From Actinomadura sp. NBRC 104425 (GTDB taxonomy: Bacteria > Actinomycetota > Actinomycetes > Streptosporangiales > Streptosporangiaceae): a stretch of 64,000 bases of DNA. Positions within the stretch are counted from its first letter, which is position 1, and every line of letters starts with the position of its first letter. This document shows positions 44,965 through 54,223 of the stretch, in pieces. The notes under the pieces were generated by a model that saw only the letters and a list, made by a program, of their open reading frames with translations, made no database searches and was not told the DNA's origin. The stretch covers positions 92,061 to 156,060 of the forward strand of contig NZ_BSTN01000016.1 in the NCBI RefSeq assembly GCF_030269545.1. The letters are read 5' to 3'. The position numbers and the translations under genes were made by a program.

Positions 44965-45366
44965 ATGCGGATCGGCGAACTCGCCAGGCGCACCGGCGTG
45001 AGCACGCGCTCCCTGCGCTATTACGAGGACCAGGGCCTGCTCGTCCCCGACCGCACCCCCGGCGGCCAGCGCGACTACCCCGAGCAGGCGGTCGACCGGG
45101 TCATCCGCATCCAGGAGCTGTACGCCGCGGGCCTGCACAGCAAGAAGATCGCCGAACTGCTCCCCTGCATGCGCGACGCGGACGGCGGCCCCTCCGAGAT
45201 CGCCACCCCCCGCCTGGTCGCCGACCTGATCACCGAACGCGACCGCATCGACCGCAAGATCAACGATCTGGTCAACTCCCGCGAGATCCTCGACCAGGTC
45301 ATCCGCACCGCATCACGCGATACCGCCCAGCCCGGCGACGATTTGCAAACCCCCTCGACGTCGTAG
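44965..45366 (+). CDS. MerR family regulator
   Basis: A 133-residue MerR regulator: winged helix-turn-helix at residues 1-70 (MRIGELARRTGVSTRSLRYY, GGQRDYPEQAVDRVIRIQ), then a dimerisation helix (ITERDRIDRKINDLVNSREIL). No metal-binding cysteine cluster; the single Cys (LPCMRDAD) is not conserved in position with known metal sensors. GGGAGG precedes ATG 44965. Divergent from the deacetylase-deoC-ALDH operon and probably its regulator. Confidence 0.9.
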   Translation: MRIGELARRTGVSTRSLRYYEDQGLLVPDRTPGGQRDYPEQAVDRVIRIQELYAAGLHSKKIAELLPCMRDADGGPSEIATPRLVADLITERDRIDRKINDLVNSREILDQVIRTASRDTAQPGDDLQTPSTS

Positions 45367-45551
45367 GGCGACGACGGGAAGCGCTCGCGACGGCCCCACC
45401 CGCGTCAACGGCCCCGGGCTTGAGCTCGTCCCCGGCTACCTGCTGCCGGCCGCCGCGTTGTTCCGCCTGACCGGGCGGCGGATCGGCTGGCGCGAGCGCG
45501 CCCCCCTAAGTGCCCGTCCGCGGGGTGAGGTATTCATGACCCGCCGGTCTC

Positions 45552-45581
45552 GTTACAGAGAGTGAGATGACTGGCTAGGTT
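45552..45581 (+). promoter_or_regulatory. Candidate promoter of the SARP gene
   Basis: GTTACA (45552-45557) and TAGGTT (45576-45581) lie 18 bases apart in the otherwise featureless 270-base gap after the MerR gene, and 57 bases before the SARP start. The -35 match is weak. Confidence 0.3.
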
Positions 45582-45638
45582 GCTGGGTGTCCTGGGGGTC
45601 GGGGCGGAACCACGGACACACTCGGTGAAAGTTGATCA

Positions 45639-46415
45639 TTGACGCACGAGTCGCGTTTCCACATTCTGGGACCGCTGGAGGTCACCGTCGGCGACCGGCC
45701 GGTGCGGGTGCCGGCGGGGCGGCAGCGGGTGCTGCTGGCCTCGCTGCTGGTGGACGCCAACGAGATCGTCCCCGTCGAGGAGCTGGTCGAGCGGGTCTGG
45801 GGGCGGCACCGGCCGCAGCACGCCCGCGGGGCGCTGCACACCTGCCTGACGCGGCTGCGGCACACGCTCGACCGCGGCGAGCCCACCGCGTCCACGATGA
45901 TCCGCACCACGGCCGCCGGGTACGGCATCGCCGCGCCCCCGCACCACCTGGACCACCTGCGGTTCCAGGAGCTGCTGCGGGACGCGCGGCGGGCGGCCCG
46001 GCGCGGTGACCCGGCGGGCGAGTCGGCCGCGCTGGCCGAGGCGCTGTCGATCTGGCGGGGGCCGCCGCTGGCGGACGTGCCGTCGGAGTCGCTGCACCGC
46101 GAGGTGGTGCCCAAGCTGACCGAGCAGTGGCTGCGCGCGGTCGAACGCAGCAACGCCCTGGCCCTGGCGCTGGGCCGGCACGGCGAGCTCATCGGCGAGC
46201 TGCGCGCGCTGATCCGCCGCCACCCGTTCCACGAGCGGTTCTGGGGGCAGCTCATGCTGGCGCTGTACCGGTCCGGACGGCAGGCCGAGGCCCTGCAGGC
46301 GTATGCGAGCGTCCGCGAGCGGCTGCGCCGAGAGCTGGGGGTCGAGCCGGGCCGCGAGCTGCGCCGGCTCCAGCTGGCCATCCTGCGCGACGACCCCGGG
46401 CTGACCGCTATGTGA
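45639..46415 (+). CDS. SARP/AfsR-type transcription regulator (BTAD)
   Basis: A 258-residue regulator of the Streptomyces antibiotic regulatory protein type: an OmpR-like winged helix (about residues 8-95, FHILGPLEVTVGDRPVRVPA and ALHTCLTRLRHTL) plus a bacterial transcriptional activation domain (about 100-250, with RFWGQLMLALYRSGRQAEAL). SARPs activate secondary-metabolite genes by binding heptamer direct repeats. TTG 45639 is the only plausible start. Its end overlaps the end of the LanM-like gene by 8 bases in convergent orientation. Candidate repeats lie upstream of that gene at 49657-49685. Confidence 0.85.
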   Translation: MTHESRFHILGPLEVTVGDRPVRVPAGRQRVLLASLLVDANEIVPVEELVERVWGRHRPQHARGALHTCLTRLRHTLDRGEPTASTMIRTTAAGYGIAAPPHHLDHLRFQELLRDARRAARRGDPAGESAALAEALSIWRGPPLADVPSESLHREVVPKLTEQWLRAVERSNALALALGRHGELIGELRALIRRHPFHERFWGQLMLALYRSGRQAEALQAYASVRERLRRELGVEPGRELRRLQLAILRDDPGLTAM

Positions 46416-49400
46416 GGCCGGGCGGCGGGTCGAGCAGCAGCACGGACGGCACCCGGTCGGGGTGCGCCAGGCGCAGGAAGTGCATGCCGTGGCCGGACAG
46501 GCCGAGCATCAGGCCGGGGAAGAAGCCGTCGCCCTCCGGCATCGGGTTCTGCCACTGGGTCTGCACCTGGACGTCGGCCTCCAGCCGGAACGCGGGCCGG
46601 TCGCGCAGCTCGGCGTAGCGCAGGAACAGTTCGGCGTTGCCGCAGCGGCCGTGGCACAGCGAGTCGTTCATCAGGCGGGGGAAGTCGCGCATCGTCGCCG
46701 TGACGGCCCGGTGCGCCTCGTCCAGCAGCGACTGGTCGTCGCGGCCCAGCAGGTCCCAGCTGTGGATGCGGCTGAGGCCGGTGCCCGCGGCGCCGTTGCA
46801 CCAGGCGTTGCCGTGCCGGGGCCTGCCGGGCGGGTCGCCGCCGTCCGGGGCCGCCTCGGCGAAGCGGCGCGCCTCGTAGGCGAAAGCGCGCCGGCCGGCC
46901 TCGATGTACTCCGCCCCGCCGGTGCTGGCGCCGAGGGCGATCAACGCCCAGCCGATGCCGCCCGCGCCGTGGGCGAAGCCGGTCAGGCCGGGGTGGGCGC
47001 CGGGGCGGTCGGGCCGCGGCCAGCACAGGGTGCCGCGGTCGGCCTTCGCCCGCCGCAGCAGGTGGTCGGCGCAGCGGTGGGCGACGTCGAGGCCGGCGGT
47101 GCCGCCGGTGGCGCGGGCGAGGCCGAGCAGCACGGGGATGAGCCCGGCCGCGCCGCCGAGCACGTCCAGGTGCCGGTCGCGGTCGATCCGGTCGGCGATA
47201 TCGCGGCTGAGGCGGACGGCCAGGTTGAGCAGGGCCAGGTCGCCCCACAGCGCGTACAGGTGGGTGAGCGCGTAGACCAGGCCGCCCGTGCCGGTGAACG
47301 CGCCGATGCCGCGGCGGCCGCACTGCCCGGCGGCGTGCTGGAGCGCGCGCCGCGCCGCCTGTCGGAACTGCGGCCGGGGGCTCTCCTCGTTCAGGTACGC
47401 CAGGAACAGGGCGATGCCCGCGGTGCCCAGGTACAGGTCGCCCTCCACGTCGACCTCGACCTTGCCGTCGCGGGTGCACTGGTAGGACGTCCAGGGGGCG
47501 GGCGCGTCGGGTCCGCGCAGCATCGCGCACAGCCGTTCGCCGATCCGCACGGCGCGGTCGACGGCCGCGGCGGCGAAGTCGGGGTCGGTGACCTCGCCCG
47601 AGGCGAACCCGGCGAGCCGGCCGAGGCGGCCGTGCGGGCCGAGCCCGGCGGCGATGTAGCGGGCCTGCCGGGCGCGGTCGCCCGGGGCCAGCCGCCGGAT
47701 ACGCGCCGCCGCGCGGTCGAGGGGGGTGGCGGGCAGGCGGGCGCCCAGCGGTGTCCGGTGGTCGTGGGTGACGCGGTCGCCGTCGGCCGCGACCTCGAAC
47801 AGGGGCATGTCGAGCCGCCACAGCGACGCCAGCTCCCAGGCCGGAGGGGGGGGACCCTCGCCGGCCCGGTCGCGGACGGAGTCGAACAGCAGGTCCGCTT
47901 CGAGGGGGTCCATCAGCCTGCGGGGCCGCGCGGCCGAGCGCAGCAGGTCCGCGTACTCGCCGGGGTCGCGGCCGTGCACGCGGACGCGGCTGCCGGCGAA
48001 CAGCCCGGTGACGCACTCGACGGCGGTGTCGGGCCACTGCTCGAACCACCGGTGGACGCGGCAGAAGCCGTCCCGGACGGCGTCGGTGTGGTCGGCGGTG
48101 CGGACGGGCGCGCCGTCGAGCAGGAGGCCGGGCAGAATGTCGGCGATCGCGGGCCAGTCGAGCAGTGCGGGGCCGAGCACGGAGTCGGCGAGGGTGCCGA
48201 ACGCCCCGGCCTCCTCGGGGGACGGCACGCCCAGCACGGTCGAGCAGTCGGCGACGTGCACGCGGCCGTCGGCGACCAGGACGGTGCCGGGGCGCAGTTC
48301 GCCGCCGAGCACGTAGAAGCAGGCCAGGTGGCCGCCGAACTCGCGGTGCACGCGCTCGGCCCCGGCCTGGTCGGGCACGGCGGCGCGGCCGGACGGGATC
48401 AGCGCCTCGTACCCGTAGCCGTCGCGCACCAGGACGGGACGCACCGCGAAGTCCAGCACGCCGTCGTCGCGCAGTCGGGCCAGCAGCCCCTGGTAGGCGG
48501 CCTCGGCCCGCACGCAGCGCGGCTTGTAGACCAGGTGGGCGCGGGCGTCGCCGAGCTCGACCTCCACGACCGTGACCGACCGCGCCCCCGCGTACGGCCC
48601 CGACAGGCCCGGCCGCACCGAGCGGACCGCGGTGATCCGGCGTCCGCCGAACAGGGTCTCGGCCAGCGCGTCGGCGTCGGCGCCCAGCCGGGTCAGCAGC
48701 AGGCGGCCATGGTCGGCCAGCAGCGCGGTGACGTGCGCCAGCCACCGTCCCAGCACCGGGAAGTCGAGGTAGAAGCGGTGGTAGGCGGCGGCGTCGGCGA
48801 AGGTCTCGTCGAGGTAGGCCAGGTTGTCGGCGGCGTCGCCGGCGTCCAGGCCGCCGTTCAGGTCGAGGTGGACGCGCGCGTCGGTCTCGACGGCGCGGGC
48901 GAGCGCGGGCTCGAAGCGCTCCAGCAGGTGGCGCTGGAAGTCGTCGGCCACGCGGGGCCGCACGGGCAGCCCGGCGACGCGCAGGCCGGTGAGGCGGCGC
49001 GCCAGCTCGGCCAGGAACGGCTCGCACGCGGCGGCCAGGCGGCCGTGGCGGTCGTCGGACGCGCGCCGGGCCGCATCGGATGCGGCGGGCCCGGCCTCGC
49101 GGATGCCGTTCAGCGCGGCCTCGTAGGCGGGCAGCCAGGCCTGGTGCAGCTCGCGCAGCACGCGGGCGGCGCGGGCGCCGGGGTCGCGTTCGTGGCGGCG
49201 GTAGGCGGTGAGCGTCTCGACGAGCGCCTGCCGCGTGTACCGGAGGGAGCCGGCATGCCCCGCGGCCGTGTCGTCCGGCCGCCGGACGGCGAGCCTGCCG
49301 GCGAGGCGTTCGAGCCTCCACATGCCGTAGGCGTCCGGCGGGGGTTTGCGGCCGAGCCGCCCGTCCGGCTCGCCGTCGGTGCCCAGCGCGGACACCACCT

Positions 49401-49521
49401 GCACCCGTTCGGAGAGGTTGGCGGCGCGTGCCGCGATGTCCAGCGGATAGGTGTCCAGCGGATTGGTATCCAGCGGATAGGTGTCCAGCGGATGGGTGTC
49501 CAGCGGATAGGTGCGGTCCAT
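46408..49521 (-). CDS. LanM-like lanthipeptide synthetase with degenerate dehydratase site
   Basis: A 1037-residue protein with the class II lanthipeptide synthetase layout: a DUF4135 dehydratase-like domain (about 110-625) and a LanC cyclase domain (about 690-1030). The cyclase zinc ligands are present: Cys908 in AWCNGAAG, Cys956 and His957 in LCHGRCG, plus GFAHGAGG. In the dehydratase half the lysine of VYKPR (333) remains, but the usual DLHxEN kinase motif reads ELRPGT (408-413), the GDxH elimination motif reads GLSG (305-308), and RPTxxY reads RDPGEY (518-523). Dehydration activity is thus doubtful. Five YPLDT/HPLDT/NPLDT repeats open the protein. No precursor peptide, LanT or protease gene is seen near it. 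Fold firm, product unknown. Confidence 0.85.
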   Translation of the reverse strand: MDRTYPLDTHPLDTYPLDTNPLDTYPLDIAARAANLSERVQVVSALGTDGEPDGRLGRKPPPDAYGMWRLERLAGRLAVRRPDDTAAGHAGSLRYTRQALVETLTAYRRHERDPGARAARVLRELHQAWLPAYEAALNGIREAGPAASDAARRASDDRHGRLAAACEPFLAELARRLTGLRVAGLPVRPRVADDFQRHLLERFEPALARAVETDARVHLDLNGGLDAGDAADNLAYLDETFADAAAYHRFYLDFPVLGRWLAHVTALLADHGRLLLTRLGADADALAETLFGGRRITAVRSVRPGLSGPYAGARSVTVVEVELGDARAHLVYKPRCVRAEAAYQGLLARLRDDGVLDFAVRPVLVRDGYGYEALIPSGRAAVPDQAGAERVHREFGGHLACFYVLGGELRPGTVLVADGRVHVADCSTVLGVPSPEEAGAFGTLADSVLGPALLDWPAIADILPGLLLDGAPVRTADHTDAVRDGFCRVHRWFEQWPDTAVECVTGLFAGSRVRVHGRDPGEYADLLRSAARPRRLMDPLEADLLFDSVRDRAGEGPPPPAWELASLWRLDMPLFEVAADGDRVTHDHRTPLGARLPATPLDRAAARIRRLAPGDRARQARYIAAGLGPHGRLGRLAGFASGEVTDPDFAAAAVDRAVRIGERLCAMLRGPDAPAPWTSYQCTRDGKVEVDVEGDLYLGTAGIALFLAYLNEESPRPQFRQAARRALQHAAGQCGRRGIGAFTGTGGLVYALTHLYALWGDLALLNLAVRLSRDIADRIDRDRHLDVLGGAAGLIPVLLGLARATGGTAGLDVAHRCADHLLRRAKADRGTLCWPRPDRPGAHPGLTGFAHGAGGIGWALIALGASTGGAEYIEAGRRAFAYEARRFAEAAPDGGDPPGRPRHGNAWCNGAAGTGLSRIHSWDLLGRDDQSLLDEAHRAVTATMRDFPRLMNDSLCHGRCGNAELFLRYAELRDRPAFRLEADVQVQTQWQNPMPEGDGFFPGLMLGLSGHGMHFLRLAHPDRVPSVLLLDPPPGLT
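49441..49515. repeat. Five-copy 15-base tandem repeat in the LanM-like gene
   Basis: Units start at 49441, 49456, 49471, 49486 and 49501 with the consensus CAGCGGATAGGTGTC. On the coding strand they give xPLDT pentapeptides directly after the first four residues of the protein. Copies differ at one to three bases. Confidence 0.85.
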
Positions 49522-49656
49522 TCCCCCGAGTCCTCCGCTCCACAGAGCCTGCCCGCGCGGCGGCGCGCGCGTCGCGGCGGTGCGTTCGGCCCCCGTGCCC
49601 GCCGGAGCGCTTTACCGTTTCCTCGCAGTAGCAAATCCAGATTAGGAACGGGCTCT

Positions 49657-49685
49657 TTCACACGGCCTTCACATCGCTTCCACGC
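49657..49685. promoter_or_regulatory. SARP-like heptamer direct repeats
   Basis: TTCACAC, TTCACAT and TCCACGC begin at 49657, 49668 and 49679, an exact 11-base period with 4-base spacers, as known for SARP operators. They lie between the divergent LanM-like and LuxR genes. A TAATCT at 49643-49638 on the minus strand could be the -10 of the LanM-like gene. Confidence 0.45.
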
Positions 49686-49810
49686 CGACGATGCGCAACC
49701 AAGCGACTGCTTGACTTGCCGGGGCGCGCCACGACCGCGGACGGGGCCGCCCGATCTCACCCGGCGAAAATCGATCGGGTTCTGTCGCAGCCGGCTGGCA
49801 TGCTGGGCGT

Positions 49811-52800
49811 GTGAGCGCACGCGTGTTGAGTCCCGTGCTGGTGGGCCGGTCGGCCGAGCTGGCGCAGCTGCGGGAGGCCCTGGCCGGCGCGCCGGGCGCC
49901 GTGCTGCTCGGCGGCGAGGCCGGGGCGGGCAAGTCCCGGCTGATCAAGGAGTTCACCGCCCGGCTGCGCGGCGCCGAAGACGCCCCCGCCGCGCCCCGGC
50001 TGCTGGTCGGCGGCTGCCTGGAGCTGGGCTCCGACGGTCTGCCGTTCGCCCCGTTCACCGCCGTGCTGCGGGAGCTGGTGCGCGACATCGGCATCGACGG
50101 CGTCGCCGAGCTGCTGCCGCGCTGCGACCCCTCCGGCCTGGCCCGGCTGCTGCCCGAGTTCGGCGAGCCGGAGACCGACGCGGCCACCGGCGAGGAGCGC
50201 GCCCGGCTGTTCGAGCTGGTGCTGACCCTGCTGGAGCGGCTGGCCGAGCGCGCCCCCGTGGTGCTGGTCGTGGAGGACGCGCACTGGGCCGACCGCTCCA
50301 CCCGCGACCTGGTGTCGTTTCTGATCCGCAATCTCGGCACCGCGCCGCTGCTGATCATCTTGACCTACCGCACCGACGAGCTGCACCGCACCCATCCGCT
50401 GCGCCGCCTGCTGGCCGAGCTGGACCGGGTCGAACGGGTCCGGCGGATCGAGCTGGCCCGGCTGTCGCGCGCCGACGTCGCCGAGCTGGCCGCCGGGATC
50501 CTCGGGCGCGAGCCGCCCGCCCGGATCGTCGACGACCTGCACGCCCGCAGCGAGGGCAACCCGCTGTTCGTCGAGGCGCTGCTCGACAGCGACGGCTCGC
50601 TGCCGTCGGAGCTGCCCGAGTCGCTGCGCGACCTGCTGCTGGTGGGGGTGCAGCGGCTGCCCGAGGAGACCCAGGAGGTGCTGCGCGACGCCAGCGGCGG
50701 CGGCACCCGCATCGAGCACGCCCTGCTCGCCGCCGTCTCCGGCCTGGACGACGCCCGGCTGGCCCGCGTGCTGCGGCCCGCCGTCGCCGCCAACGTGCTG
50801 GTCGTGGACGGCGACGGGTACGCCTTCCGGCACGCGCTCATCCGCGAGGCCATCCACGACGACCTGCTGCCCGGCGAGCACAGCCGGCTGCACTCGCGGT
50901 ACGCGCAGGCGATGGAGGACGACCCGGGCCTGGTCCCCGCCGACCGGCTGTGGGTGGAGTTGAGCCACCATTGGTACTGGGCGCACGACACCACGTGGGC
51001 GCTGGTCAGCGCGTGGCGGGCCGCGGGCGACACCCGCAAGGCCGTCGCCTACGCCGAGTGCCTGTCCATGCTGTCGCGGGTGCTGGAGCTGTGGGACCGC
51101 GTCCCGGACGCCGCCGAACGCATCGGCGCGTGCCGCATCGAGGTGCTGGAGCAGGCCGCCGCCACCGCCGAGCAGGCCGGCGAATACGAGCTGGGCATCA
51201 AGCTCGCCACCTCCGCACTGCGCGAGCTGGAGGCCGAGCGGGGCGACGACATCGACATCCGCCGGGCCCGCCTGCTGGAGCGGCGCGGACGCATGTCCTA
51301 CGAGCTGGCGCGTCCCGGGTTCATCGAGGACCTGCGGGAGGCGGTGCGGCTGCTGCCCACCGACCCGCCGGGTCCCGAGCGGGCCCGCGCCCTGTCCACG
51401 CTCGCGCAGTACGGGCGGCTGCTGCACGGCACCGAGGAGGCCCAGGCCGCCGCCGAGGAGTCGCTGGCGATCGCCCGCCGCATCCAGGACCCGGCGGCCG
51501 AGGCGCAGGCGCTGCTCACGCTGCTGTGCGTCGACATCGACTACTCGGCCGGGCTGGAGGTGACCGAGCCGGCCGAGCGGGCGGCGCGGCGGGCCGGCGG
51601 CAGCGCCCCGCTGACGCGGCTCGAGGTCATCCGGTCGCATTTCCTGGAGGGCGCGGGGCGGCACGAGGAGGCCGCCGAGGTGGCCCGGCGCGGCATGGAG
51701 CTGGCCGACGAACTGGGCATGGCACGGACCAAGGGCACGTTCCTGGCCATCAACCTGGCCGAGCCGCTGGTGTCGCTGGGCCGCTGGGACGAGGCGCGCA
51801 CCGTCCTGCGCCAGGCCCTCGACAAGGACCCGCCGCTGACCATCCGCACCTCCCTGGTCGTGCTCGCCGGCGAGATCGCCCTGGCGCGCGGCGACCTGGC
51901 CGAGGCGGAGGCCAGGCTCGTCCTGGCACGCGAGGTGATGTGGCGCAAGACCCAAGACCTGTTCGCCACGCTGCGCCTGCAGGCCAAGCTGCGGCTGGCG
52001 CAGGGCCGCCACCGGGAGGCGCTGGAGTCGGTCGTCCCGGTGCTGGAGCATGTGGGCCTACCGGACGACGCCCGCTACGCCTGGCCCGTCCTCACGCTGG
52101 CCGCCGCCGCGTGCGCCGAACTGGGCGAGGACGAGGACGCGCTGCTGGCCGGCGAGCCGGCGTTCCCGCTGATCGAGGCGCGGGCGGCCGGGCTGGACGT
52201 GCGCGGTCCGGCGCAGCGGGCCGAGCGGCTGACCTACCTGGCGCAGGCGGCGCGCGTGCGCGGCGTGCTCGACCGGCGGGCATGGGACGAGGCGGCCGCG
52301 GCGTGGGCGGCCATCAAGCGGCCCTACCCGCAGGCCGAGGCGCTGGTGTGGGCCGCGGAGGCCGCCATCGGCGCGGGCGACCGGGCGGGCGCGGCCGAGC
52401 GGCTGCGGCACGCCGCCGACCTGGCCGCGCGGCTGCGGGCGCGGCCGCTGGCCGAGCGCATCGACGACCTGTTCCGGCGGGGCCGGCTGCCGCGCGGCGC
52501 CGGCGGCGCGGAGGGGGCGGACGGCGCGGCGGCGTTCGGGCTCACGCCGCGCGAACTGGAGGTGCTGCGGCTGGTCGCGCAGGGCCGCAGCAACCGCGAG
52601 ATCGCCGAGGCGCTGTTCATCTCCGCCAAGACGGCCAGCGTGCACGTGTCCAACATCCTGGGCAAGTTGGACGTCGCCAGCCGGGGCGAGGCCGCGGCCA
52701 CCGCGCACCGGCTCGGCCTGTTCACCGCCGCCCGGCCCGCCGGCGACGGCGGGACGCACGGCGGCACGGAGGATGGGGCCGGTCGGCCCGCCTGCGCCAC

Positions 52801-52813
52801 CCGCCGCGCATAG
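49811..52813 (+). CDS. Large LuxR-family ATPase regulator (LAL type)
   Basis: A 1000-residue regulator: an N-terminal AAA-like ATPase (about 10-290; Walker A GGEAGAGKSR, Walker B VVLVVEDAHWAD), a long helical TPR-like middle, and a LuxR helix-turn-helix at about 910-975 (LTPRELEVLRLVAQGRSNRE, KTASVHVSNILGKLDVASRG). LAL regulators often control secondary-metabolite clusters. GTG 49811 has only a weak ribosome site. Divergent from the LanM-like gene; regulation of that gene is inferred. Confidence 0.92.
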   Translation: MSARVLSPVLVGRSAELAQLREALAGAPGAVLLGGEAGAGKSRLIKEFTARLRGAEDAPAAPRLLVGGCLELGSDGLPFAPFTAVLRELVRDIGIDGVAELLPRCDPSGLARLLPEFGEPETDAATGEERARLFELVLTLLERLAERAPVVLVVEDAHWADRSTRDLVSFLIRNLGTAPLLIILTYRTDELHRTHPLRRLLAELDRVERVRRIELARLSRADVAELAAGILGREPPARIVDDLHARSEGNPLFVEALLDSDGSLPSELPESLRDLLLVGVQRLPEETQEVLRDASGGGTRIEHALLAAVSGLDDARLARVLRPAVAANVLVVDGDGYAFRHALIREAIHDDLLPGEHSRLHSRYAQAMEDDPGLVPADRLWVELSHHWYWAHDTTWALVSAWRAAGDTRKAVAYAECLSMLSRVLELWDRVPDAAERIGACRIEVLEQAAATAEQAGEYELGIKLATSALRELEAERGDDIDIRRARLLERRGRMSYELARPGFIEDLREAVRLLPTDPPGPERARALSTLAQYGRLLHGTEEAQAAAEESLAIARRIQDPAAEAQALLTLLCVDIDYSAGLEVTEPAERAARRAGGSAPLTRLEVIRSHFLEGAGRHEEAAEVARRGMELADELGMARTKGTFLAINLAEPLVSLGRWDEARTVLRQALDKDPPLTIRTSLVVLAGEIALARGDLAEAEARLVLAREVMWRKTQDLFATLRLQAKLRLAQGRHREALESVVPVLEHVGLPDDARYAWPVLTLAAAACAELGEDEDALLAGEPAFPLIEARAAGLDVRGPAQRAERLTYLAQAARVRGVLDRRAWDEAAAAWAAIKRPYPQAEALVWAAEAAIGAGDRAGAAERLRHAADLAARLRARPLAERIDDLFRRGRLPRGAGGAEGADGAAAFGLTPRELEVLRLVAQGRSNREIAEALFISAKTASVHVSNILGKLDVASRGEAAATAHRLGLFTAARPAGDGGTHGGTEDGAGRPACATRRA

Positions 52814-52851
52814 CCCCGGGCTCGGCGCCGCCGGGTCCGGCCCCTGGGAAG

Positions 52852-52891
52852 CCGGTGGCGGGGGCCTCCCCTCCCGGACCCCCGCCACCGG
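52852..52891 (+). terminator. Hairpin after the LuxR gene
   Basis: CCGGTGGCGGGGG (52852-52864) pairs exactly with CCCCCGCCACCGG (52879-52891). The rest of the 350-base gap up to 53165 shows no gene. Confidence 0.6.
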
Positions 52892-53165
52892 TTCGTCGGA
52901 CCACACGGGAACTTCGGTGGCTGGCCTTCGCGCCACGGTCCGTGGAAGCACGCGGCGCTCCTCCGCTCGGAGAGGCGGTCCGTGACCCGTCCGGCCGTCA
53001 CCCAGTCTGGACGCGCGCACGCGCTGCGGCCATCGCGCAACGTGCCCATTGGCATATCCAAAACCAACGGCATTGACTCCCTGGGGGAGGCGGGCCCGTC
53101 CGCGGCGGCTCGGGAGGCCGGCGCAGGGCGTCGGCGCGACGCGGCGTCGCGCGGGCGGGCGGACG

Positions 53166-53999
53166 TCAGCGGGGGACGCGCGCCACGCAGAAGACCGTCT
53201 GCCCGAACGGCGGGCGCACCACCCGCTCGATGGCCCGGGTGACCGGGATCACCGTCCGGTCGTAGATCTTGACCAGCCGCGGGTCGGGGTAGCCGGCGCC
53301 GCCGCGGCGCACCGCCAGCCACCAGGCGATGCCGCCCAGCAGGTTGATGGGCTTGAGCACCTGCGGCACCAGGCCCGCCTCGCGGACCGTCCGGCCCAGC
53401 GTCTGGGGCGTGTACCGGGTGACATGGCCGACCTTGCGGTCGAAGTCGCCGTACAGCTGCATGTAGCCGGGGACCCAGATGACGATGCGGCCGCCCGGTT
53501 CGGTCACCGCCGCCAGGTCCTTGAGGGCCTGCACGTCGTCCTTGATGTGCTCGAGGACGTTCATCATCACGACGGTGTCGACGCGCCGCCGGATGTCGAT
53601 CTCGGCGGGCAGCTCCAGGTCGATGACCTCGACCCGGTCGTCGCCGTCGTAGCGCTTGCGCAGCTCGCCCACGCAGTACGGGTCGTTGTCGCTCACCACG
53701 AGGTAGTCGAGGCGGCCGACGAACTGCTCGGAGAAGTGCCCGAGACCCGAGCCGACCTCCAGCAGGGACCGCCCCACGTGCGGGGCGACCATCTCGTACT
53801 CGTATCTGCGGTAGTTGCGCGCCTCGTCGCCGCCGAGGTGGTTTTCCAGCGCCCCCTCTCCGGCGGCGGGTTGCACGATCTCGCCGTCGCCCGCGGTGGG
53901 GACGGTGCGGCCGGGGCCGCCCGAAGGGGCCGGCCCGCTGCCGAGGAGCTTGAGAAGGGTGCCGGAAATGGACTTGTTGTGGTGACCTGGTGACTGCAT
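53166..53999 (-). CDS. Class I SAM-dependent methyltransferase
   Basis: A 277-residue methyltransferase. Motif I is LLEVGSGLGHFSE, the acidic residue after the second strand is in VVSDNDPYCV, and VMMNVLEHIKDD marks the fourth strand, followed by PGGRIVIWVPGY. The region YGDFDRKVGHVTRYTPQTL is typical of a group associated with polysaccharide or lipid glycosylation genes. A Gly/Pro-rich N terminus of about 40 residues precedes the domain. ATG 53999 follows GCGGAAAG. Substrate unknown. Confidence 0.85.
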   Translation of the reverse strand: MQSPGHHNKSISGTLLKLLGSGPAPSGGPGRTVPTAGDGEIVQPAAGEGALENHLGGDEARNYRRYEYEMVAPHVGRSLLEVGSGLGHFSEQFVGRLDYLVVSDNDPYCVGELRKRYDGDDRVEVIDLELPAEIDIRRRVDTVVMMNVLEHIKDDVQALKDLAAVTEPGGRIVIWVPGYMQLYGDFDRKVGHVTRYTPQTLGRTVREAGLVPQVLKPINLLGGIAWWLAVRRGGAGYPDPRLVKIYDRTVIPVTRAIERVVRPPFGQTVFCVARVPR

Positions 54000-54223
54000 A
54001 CTTTCCGCTCGCTGAGTGCGTTCGTCGCTGCCTGGCGTTCGGCTTGGCGTTCGCCGGATCGGCGGTCCGCGTGTCAAGACCGGGAGCGGACCGAATCTCG
54101 GGCGCAAGGTCGCGTCAGTCTACCCATCGTGCAACACCAGGACCGGTAGACGCGTCGTTTTTCCCGTGACGCGTCCCACGGCGCGCCGTCGGGATGGTTA
54201 TCGGGCGGGATCACCGGGGGTGC

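Noticed and set aside
49441..49515. The 15-base repeat as an intergenic iteron
   Set aside because: It lies inside the coding region of the LanM-like gene, and the frame is kept in all copies.
49522..49810. A lanthipeptide precursor gene in the LanM-LuxR gap
   Set aside because: Short frames exist, but none has a ribosome site with a leader-like sequence and a Ser/Thr/Cys-rich core.
46462..53076. A 2204-residue open frame spanning the LanM-like and LuxR genes
   Set aside because: It crosses two well-supported genes in a wrong frame; the composition is that of a GC-rich shadow frame.
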